11,209 nucleotides of DNA from Luminiphilus sp. (lineage in GTDB: Bacteria > Pseudomonadota > Gammaproteobacteria > Pseudomonadales > Halieaceae), in the NCBI GenBank assembly GCA_029251065.1, contig JAQXEB010000184.1, positions 1 through 11,209 on the forward strand, given 5' to 3'. Below, one piece after another: positions 7,185 through 11,209 of the stretch (within the stretch, counting starts at the first letter, position 1; the number at the start of each line of letters is the position of its first letter). The notes under the pieces are model-generated. The model saw only the letters and a program-made list of their open reading frames with translations. It searched no databases and was not told where the DNA came from. The position numbers and the translations under genes were made by a program.

Positions 7185-7343
7185 TCAGAATGATAGCCGC
7201 TTCGTTAATGTCCAAAGCACGAGCCGTAACGAGTGGTCTTTGTACTGCTGACCCCCGGCTTTCATGGCTAACACTGCGCTGATCCCTAGGGTCATCAAAG
7301 CCATCCAACCCACCTGCACTTTACTGTCATAAATTTGAAGCAT
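7185..7343 (-). CDS. Possible small membrane protein, 52 residues
   Basis: This minus-strand frame begins MLQIYDSKVQVGW, has a hydrophobic segment at about residues 13-30 (WMALMTLGISAVLAMKAG), and ends with a basic tail. I do not recognise it. In favour: a single membrane-helix pattern and unremarkable codon use. Against: only a weak ribosome binding site, no clear promoter, and a start codon inside the PhoB-box array of the porin gene. If real, PhoB binding could influence it. The frame can extend upstream to a TTG at 7421, which overlaps the porin start and is less likely. Confidence 0.22.
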   Translation of the reverse strand: MLQIYDSKVQVGWMALMTLGISAVLAMKAGGQQYKDHSLRLVLWTLTKRLSF

Positions 7344-7363
7344 TTTCGTCAAACTTTCGACAT
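7324..7363 (+). promoter_or_regulatory. PhoB-box array (four heptamers, 11-bp period)
   Basis: Four heptamers occur at 11-bp intervals: CTGTCAT (7324), TTGAAGC (7335), TCGTCAA (7346) and TCGACAT (7357), with AT-rich 4-nt spacers AAAT, ATTT and ACTT. The first matches the E. coli Pho-box half exactly. The others keep parts of it: TTG, GTCA, and G with CAT. Four heptamers would bind two PhoB dimers in tandem. The array sits just before the -10 element of a phosphate-porin gene, so PhoB activation under phosphate starvation is a strong inference. Confidence 0.78.
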
Positions 7364-7373
7364 CCTTAGATCG

Positions 7374-7379
7374 TATGGT
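7374..7379 (+). promoter_or_regulatory. -10 element of the PhoB-dependent porin promoter
   Basis: TATGGT lies exactly 10 nt after the last PhoB heptamer, the same spacing as between the Pho box and -10 of E. coli phoA. No good -35 hexamer is present; in PhoB promoters the box replaces it. The predicted transcript start is near 7386, leaving a leader of about 23 nt. Confidence 0.65.
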
Positions 7380-7408
7380 GCGGGAAATCAAAAGAGAGTC
7401 GCACCTAT

Positions 7409-8905
7409 ATGTCCCGCGCAACCTTACGTTTTCAGTATCACATCATCGTCGGATTTCTCGCAATCTGCATCGCCACCTCAGCGTCTGCGACAGATCAAGC
7501 CCTGCTCGATATCCTGCTGGCTAATGGCGTCATTACCGAGGCTCAGCACGCCCAGCTGACTCAGAAAGAGTCGCTGAGCGCCGACGAGGTGCTGTCAAGT
7601 ATTGTCGTGGCTCAACCCTCCGAGCCTGACGCACCGCGTTCTGAAGACGAGAGCCACAAACAGGCTCAAACTGTGTTGCTTGACGACAATATAAAGCGTG
7701 CTATTGACGACGCAGTGACGAATGCCGTTGTGTCCGAATCACCCATTGTCGCCAGCTACGGATCCAAAGGATTCCGGTTCGAAACGCGCGACGGGAACTT
7801 TCAAACCAATCTGCAGTGGCGCGCACAAATGCGTTATAGCAATCCAACTGGCTCAGATCCTCGCCAAGTCTCCAGCTTTGAAGGCAGCAGCGGCTCTACC
7901 TTTGAGCCACGACGTCTGCGAATGAAGATTGGTGGTCACGGCTTCCAGCCTTGGCTGAAGTATTACTTTGAAGTCGATCTTCAACCCGGTCGAGATGTTG
8001 ACGACAGCTCCTCTAAAGCGAGTGCGCGCGTGATCGACTACCGCATTGACTTGGCCAAGTGGGATTGGGGTGGCATCCGTCTGGGTCAATGGAAAGTGGA
8101 CTTAAACCGTGAGCGCGTCGACTCGTCAGGGCGACAGCAGTTTGTCGAGCGATCAATTGTCAATCGAGTTTTCACCGTCGACCGACAAGTTGGTATGCAA
8201 CTCAGGGGCCATCTTTTCAAAGACACACCAGCAGACATGCGCTACTACGCGGGCGTGTTTAACGGTGAAGGTCGTGGTGTAAAGAACAATTCCTCTGATC
8301 ATCTCTACATGGGTCGTCTTCAGTGGAATTTCTTGGGTCGAGACCTGGCCTGGCGCCAAACCGATGTTGACTACACCGAGAAGCCCACAGGCTCACTGGC
8401 TGTCGCTGGATTTACTAATACAGGCCCATGTACCCGCTGGTCATCCTCTGGCTGTGGCAACTTAGACGGGTTTGCGAGCGCCGCGTCAGCGGCCGACGAT
8501 CAGTTTGAAATGGAACAGGCAGTGCAGGAATTCGCCTTTAAGTACCGAGGTTTCTCGATTCAGCAAGAGTGGCACCGAAAGTTCATCACCGATCGAGTTC
8601 TCAATACTGACAGCGATTTGACCGGCTTTTACATTCAGTCGGGCTATTTCTTTAATAACTTGATTGACGCTGTCCCAGCTCCGCTCGAGCTTGCCGCGCG
8701 TTATGCCTATGTGAGCGAGCCTAACAAGTCGCTACGTAGCGTTCAAAACGAACGCGAGGAGTTTACACTCGGAGCCAATTGGTTTTTCTCGGGACACCGA
8801 AACAAAATCACCGTGGACTTTTCGCGGTTGACGTTGGACGACGGTTTGCTCGGCACAGACCATTCGGACAACAGATTTAGAATTCAGTGGGATGTCTCCT
8901 ACTAA
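7409..8905 (+). CDS. Phosphate-selective porin O/P family outer-membrane protein
   Basis: The product belongs to the OprP/OprO porin family, whose trimeric 16-strand beta-barrels let phosphate or polyphosphate cross the outer membrane. The 498-residue precursor has a signal peptide with cleavage likely after ASA (27/28). A short helical segment follows (LLDILLANGVITEAQ, then a polar linker to about 110), and then the barrel. FEPRRLRMKIGG (165-176), YYFEVDLQ (185-192) and GGIRLGQWK (221-229) are typical of the family. The last residue is tyrosine (WDVSY), the outer-membrane assembly signal. Two cysteines, C341 and C349, in a probable surface loop could form a disulfide. The start follows GAGAG at 7394-7398, slightly far at 10 nt. 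The upstream PhoB array and the PiT gene downstream support a phosphate role; specificity itself is inferred. Confidence 0.88.
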   Translation: MSRATLRFQYHIIVGFLAICIATSASATDQALLDILLANGVITEAQHAQLTQKESLSADEVLSSIVVAQPSEPDAPRSEDESHKQAQTVLLDDNIKRAIDDAVTNAVVSESPIVASYGSKGFRFETRDGNFQTNLQWRAQMRYSNPTGSDPRQVSSFEGSSGSTFEPRRLRMKIGGHGFQPWLKYYFEVDLQPGRDVDDSSSKASARVIDYRIDLAKWDWGGIRLGQWKVDLNRERVDSSGRQQFVERSIVNRVFTVDRQVGMQLRGHLFKDTPADMRYYAGVFNGEGRGVKNNSSDHLYMGRLQWNFLGRDLAWRQTDVDYTEKPTGSLAVAGFTNTGPCTRWSSSGCGNLDGFASAASAADDQFEMEQAVQEFAFKYRGFSIQQEWHRKFITDRVLNTDSDLTGFYIQSGYFFNNLIDAVPAPLELAARYAYVSEPNKSLRSVQNEREEFTLGANWFFSGHRNKITVDFSRLTLDDGLLGTDHSDNRFRIQWDVSY

Positions 8906-8950
8906 TATGAGGGACGTCCACCCACAGCGTGTGATCTACACGACAGGATG

Positions 8951-8975
8951 TGCTGCGGGTTAATCGGTCGCTTTA
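8951..8975 (+). repeat. 25-nt motif, copy A, upstream of the PiT gene
   Basis: This stretch matches 11092-11116 at 22 of 25 positions in the same orientation; the common core is GCGGGTT-R-ATC-K-GTCGCTTTA. It ends 34 nt before the PiT start. The two copies flank the PiT and DUF47 genes. It may be a regulatory site or a small dispersed repeat; no protein is assigned. The rest of the gap 8906-9009 shows only a small CGTGT/ACACG hairpin (8928-8942). Confidence 0.5.
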
Positions 8976-9009
8976 CAGTTGAAAAATCGCTTACATAGGA
9001 GCGTTTAGA

Positions 9010-10287
9010 ATGGAAATTATCGCGTCAAATGGCTTTATCTTTCTCGCACTTGCCTGCGTGTTTGGTTTGTTCATGGCCTGGGGTATCGGCGCCAATGACG
9101 TCGCAAACGCCATGGGGACCTCGGTGGGCTCACGAGCGCTGACGCTCAAGCAAGCTATTTTGATTGCAGCGGTGTTCGAATTTGCAGGTGCCTACCTCGC
9201 AGGAGGTGAGGTTACGTCCACGATTCGTAAGGGCATTATTGACCCTGAGGTGCTCACTGACTCGCCGGAGTTACTGGTCTTCGGCATGCTGTCGGCACTG
9301 TTAGCCGCAGCCACCTGGTTGTTGATCGCCAGTATTCGTGGCTGGCCCGTCTCGACGACACACTCAATCGTCGGTGCTATTGTCGGCTTCGCGGCGGTGG
9401 GGATCTCTGTTGATGCGGTGGAGTGGGGCAAAGTGGGTAAAATTGCCGCGAGCTGGGTCGTATCGCCGCTGCTTGCAGGCTCAATGTCCTTCGCACTGTT
9501 TATTTCAGTCAAAAAGCTAATCTTTGACCACGAAAATACCTTCGAGCGCGCTCGCAAATACGTGCCCGTCTACATGTGGATGGTGGGTTTCATGATCAGC
9601 ATGGTCACACTGGTCAAGGGCCTTAAGCACATCGGCATCGACTTCGACCTCGGGATGGGCTCTAAGTTTGCCAATGCAATGGTCGTTTCAGCGTTAGTGG
9701 GCTTGGTCGTCGCTGCTATTGGCGCGTTTTTGCTGCGCAAGGTCAAAACGACGGGTGATATTAATAGCGCAGACAATATTGAGCGAGTGTTTGGTGTCCT
9801 CATGATTTTCACAGCCTGCGGTATGGCGTTTGCACACGGCTCTAACGATGTCGCCAATGCGGTGGGCCCAGTGGCCGCGGTGGTGAGCACGGTACAGTCG
9901 GGAGGTTTAATTGGTGCGAAAGCGGTCATGCCTTGGTGGGTGCTGGCCATCGGTGGGGTGGGTATTGTGGTGGGATTGGCCACCTACGGATGGCGTGTCA
10001 TCCAAACCATCGGTAAAAAGATCACAGAGCTAACACCCAGCAGAGGGTTTGCCGCCGAACTGGCCGCGGCATCAACGGTTGTGCTCGCATCGGCAACCGG
10101 CCTACCCATCTCGACCACACACACTCTGGTTGGCGCTGTGTTGGGGGTGGGTTTGGCTCGCGGCGTGGAAGCACTTCACCTGCCGACTATTGTAGCAATC
10201 ATTACCTCTTGGGTTGTTACACTGCCCGCAGGTGCAGGACTGGCCGTTATCTTCTTCTATATCCTGTCTGCTATCTTTGGTGCATAA
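9010..10287 (+). CDS. pit: PiT family inorganic phosphate transporter
   Basis: This inner-membrane permease imports phosphate, normally as a metal-phosphate complex with protons (Na+-coupled in some relatives). The 425-residue product shows the internal duplication of PF01384: GANDVANAMG (28-37) with GWPVSTTHS (111-119) in the first half, and HGSNDVANAVG (276-286) with GLPISTTHT (364-372) in the second. Hydrophobic segments of about ten helices fill the rest. A charged loop near 168-185 and a cytoplasmic stretch near 243-258 separate them. The ribosome binding site AGGAG (8997-9001) is 8 nt upstream. It lies 104 nt after the porin, without a clear promoter of its own or a strong terminator between, so it may share the PhoB-driven transcript. 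DUF47 follows, the usual PiT partner. Confidence 0.95.
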   Translation: MEIIASNGFIFLALACVFGLFMAWGIGANDVANAMGTSVGSRALTLKQAILIAAVFEFAGAYLAGGEVTSTIRKGIIDPEVLTDSPELLVFGMLSALLAAATWLLIASIRGWPVSTTHSIVGAIVGFAAVGISVDAVEWGKVGKIAASWVVSPLLAGSMSFALFISVKKLIFDHENTFERARKYVPVYMWMVGFMISMVTLVKGLKHIGIDFDLGMGSKFANAMVVSALVGLVVAAIGAFLLRKVKTTGDINSADNIERVFGVLMIFTACGMAFAHGSNDVANAVGPVAAVVSTVQSGGLIGAKAVMPWWVLAIGGVGIVVGLATYGWRVIQTIGKKITELTPSRGFAAELAAASTVVLASATGLPISTTHTLVGAVLGVGLARGVEALHLPTIVAIITSWVVTLPAGAGLAVIFFYILSAIFGA

Positions 10288-10371
10288 AAATGGGGTGGCG
10301 CTGCCGGCACACGTTACACCATCTGCCGACCGTAACCCCTCCCCGCTTAAAACAGATAAAGGGAAACGAAA

Positions 10372-11052
10372 ATGGATGTAAAACCCGCTTTAACCGATGT
10401 ATTTAGCAGCTCACCGCTTGCGCACATAGAGCGCCATGCGGAAGCCTGTTTAGACTGCGTCAGAATGCTAAGGACTTATTTTGAAGCAACGCAATCCGGT
10501 GATTGGACGCTCGCTGAAAAAGTTCAGGGTGACATCGTTCGACTCGAGAGTGTGGCTGATGACCTCAAAATGGAAGTTAGAATGAACCTTCCTCGGGGAC
10601 TCTGGATGTCAGTCTCGCGTGCAGATTTGTTGGACCTCGTTCGCGTACAAGACACCATGGCTAACGAAACCAAAGACATTGCAGGTCTCTCGCTGGGTCG
10701 ACAACTGGCCTTTCCCAAAAAGCTGGATAAGTCACTTTTCAAGTACATAGACACCGTCACACAAACGGCCGAAAAGGCGGTTGACGTTGTCACAGCAACG
10801 CGCGACCTTTCAAAATCGGCGTTCGGGGCTCGCCAAGTCAAGCTAATCGGCAGTAAATGTGTAGCGGTTGAAAAGATCGAGCGCAGCTCAGATAAACTGC
10901 AGTCAAAGCTGAGAGCGAAGTTGCGTGCTCACGAAGAAAAAATCTCGCCGATTGATGCGATGTTCCTTTATCAGTTGCTGTCTCAGATCGGTGAAGTGGC
11001 CGACCACGCGGAGAAGGTTTCGCACCGAGCGCAGATTATTGCGGCGAGTTAA
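10372..11052 (+). CDS. DUF47 / TIGR00153 family PhoU-like PiT accessory protein
   Basis: The 226-residue product is predicted to be nearly all helical, with repeated heptad-like charged segments as in PhoU. It belongs to the DUF47 (PF01865) or TIGR00153 (former UPF0111) family, commonly encoded next to PiT transporters and thought to modulate them at the membrane. Supporting segments include HAEACLDCVRML (21-32), LESVADDLKMEVRMNLPRG (about 58-76), and the C-terminal LSQIGEVADHAEKVSHRAQ, where the paired acidic residues are possible metal ligands as in PhoU. The ATG at 10372 has a moderate AAGGG ribosome binding site. It lies 84 nt after the PiT stop, in a leader with no strong promoter or terminator, so co-transcription is likely. 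Confidence 0.9.
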   Translation: MDVKPALTDVFSSSPLAHIERHAEACLDCVRMLRTYFEATQSGDWTLAEKVQGDIVRLESVADDLKMEVRMNLPRGLWMSVSRADLLDLVRVQDTMANETKDIAGLSLGRQLAFPKKLDKSLFKYIDTVTQTAEKAVDVVTATRDLSKSAFGARQVKLIGSKCVAVEKIERSSDKLQSKLRAKLRAHEEKISPIDAMFLYQLLSQIGEVADHAEKVSHRAQIIAAS

Positions 11053-11091
11053 GTTGTGTTGGGGCAACGTTCGCCAGAGACCGGCCGTGAA

Positions 11092-11116
11092 TGCGGCGGG
11101 TTGATCTGTCGCTTTA
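11092..11116 (+). repeat. 25-nt motif, copy B, downstream of the DUF47 gene
   Basis: This is the second copy of the motif at 8951-8975 (22 of 25 identical), starting 39 nt after the DUF47 stop. An imperfect hairpin, CCGGCCG-tgaatg-CGGCGGG with one mismatch (11081-11100), overlaps its left end and could help end the transcript, although no T-run follows. Downstream to 11209 I see no supportable gene. Confidence 0.45.
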
Positions 11117-11209
11117 GTGGCAGATTGACCTCGCGGTAGCTCAGTGACGGAAGCTTTAGCCCACGGCGCGCTGGGGTTGTGCGGCCCGAGACAAGTTCTG
11201 CATGGCGAC

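Noticed and set aside
8968..8996. CTTTACA and CTTACAT upstream of PiT as a second PhoB box.
   Set aside because: The two elements are 19 bp apart, not 11 or 22, and the heptamers at the proper phase do not match; CTTACAT alone is insufficient.
9192..9983. Long open frames opposite the PiT gene (and similar ones opposite other genes).
   Set aside because: They lie entirely within strongly supported genes, have low-complexity composition and no ribosome binding sites; they are complementary-strand shadows.
11131..11175. GCGGTAGCTCAGT resembles the D-arm of a tRNA.
   Set aside because: No T-loop (GTTCGAATC-like), anticodon stem or acceptor stem can be formed around it; the match is confined to about 12 bases.
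11156..11209. Minus-strand tail VAMQNLSRAAQPQRAVG ending at a TAA, possibly the C-terminus of a convergent gene.
   Set aside because: Only 17 codons are visible and nothing is recognisable; chance is as likely.

Overview
The window looks like chromosomal DNA from a Gram-negative gammaproteobacterium, probably marine. It encodes an outer-membrane porin with a signal peptide and a terminal aromatic residue, a membrane protein resembling the TIGR03546/TIGR03545 pair known only from outer-membrane bacteria, and PhoB- and sigma70-like signals of the E. coli type. GC content is middling. The genus is not determinable; an OM60/NOR5-type (Halieaceae-like) lineage is a guess. No insertion sequence, phage gene, CRISPR array, rRNA or tRNA was seen.

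Layout. (1) Positions 1-696, minus strand: the first 232 codons of a membrane protein that runs off the left edge. It appears to join a TIGR03546-like membrane domain to the start of a TIGR03545-like domain. (2) 823-2643, minus strand: a membrane-anchored DUF885 putative zinc peptidase. (3) 2644-2987: a divergent control region with a near-consensus sigma70 promoter (TTGAAA, 17 bp, TATAGT) set inside a 36-bp near-perfect palindrome, the likely autoregulatory operator of the TetR gene that follows. (4) 2988-6987, plus strand: TetR regulator, a coniferyl-aldehyde-type aldehyde dehydrogenase, a COG2130-type NADP-dependent enone/alkenal reductase, and an AhpD-like CMD-domain protein. No strong terminator separates them, so they probably form one operon. 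(5) 6988-7408: a 421-nt gap with a hairpin, a doubtful minus-strand small ORF, and a four-repeat PhoB-box array with a -10 at the spacing known from E. coli phoA. (6) 7409-11052, plus strand: a phosphate-acquisition cluster of OprP/OprO-type porin, PiT phosphate permease and DUF47 (PhoU-like) accessory protein. (7) 11053-11209: non-coding or edge sequence holding a second copy of a 25-nt motif that also lies just upstream of the PiT gene.

How it fits together. The right half is a coherent phosphate route: porin across the outer membrane, PiT across the inner membrane, DUF47 as PiT partner, with the porin apparently switched on by PhoB under phosphate starvation. The TetR operon is less familiar. 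Its three enzymes could handle an unsaturated or aromatic aldehyde by double-bond reduction, aldehyde oxidation and peroxide or thiol chemistry, with the aldehyde or a related compound as possible inducer. This operon and its unusual double-palindrome promoter are the best candidates for an undescribed system here.
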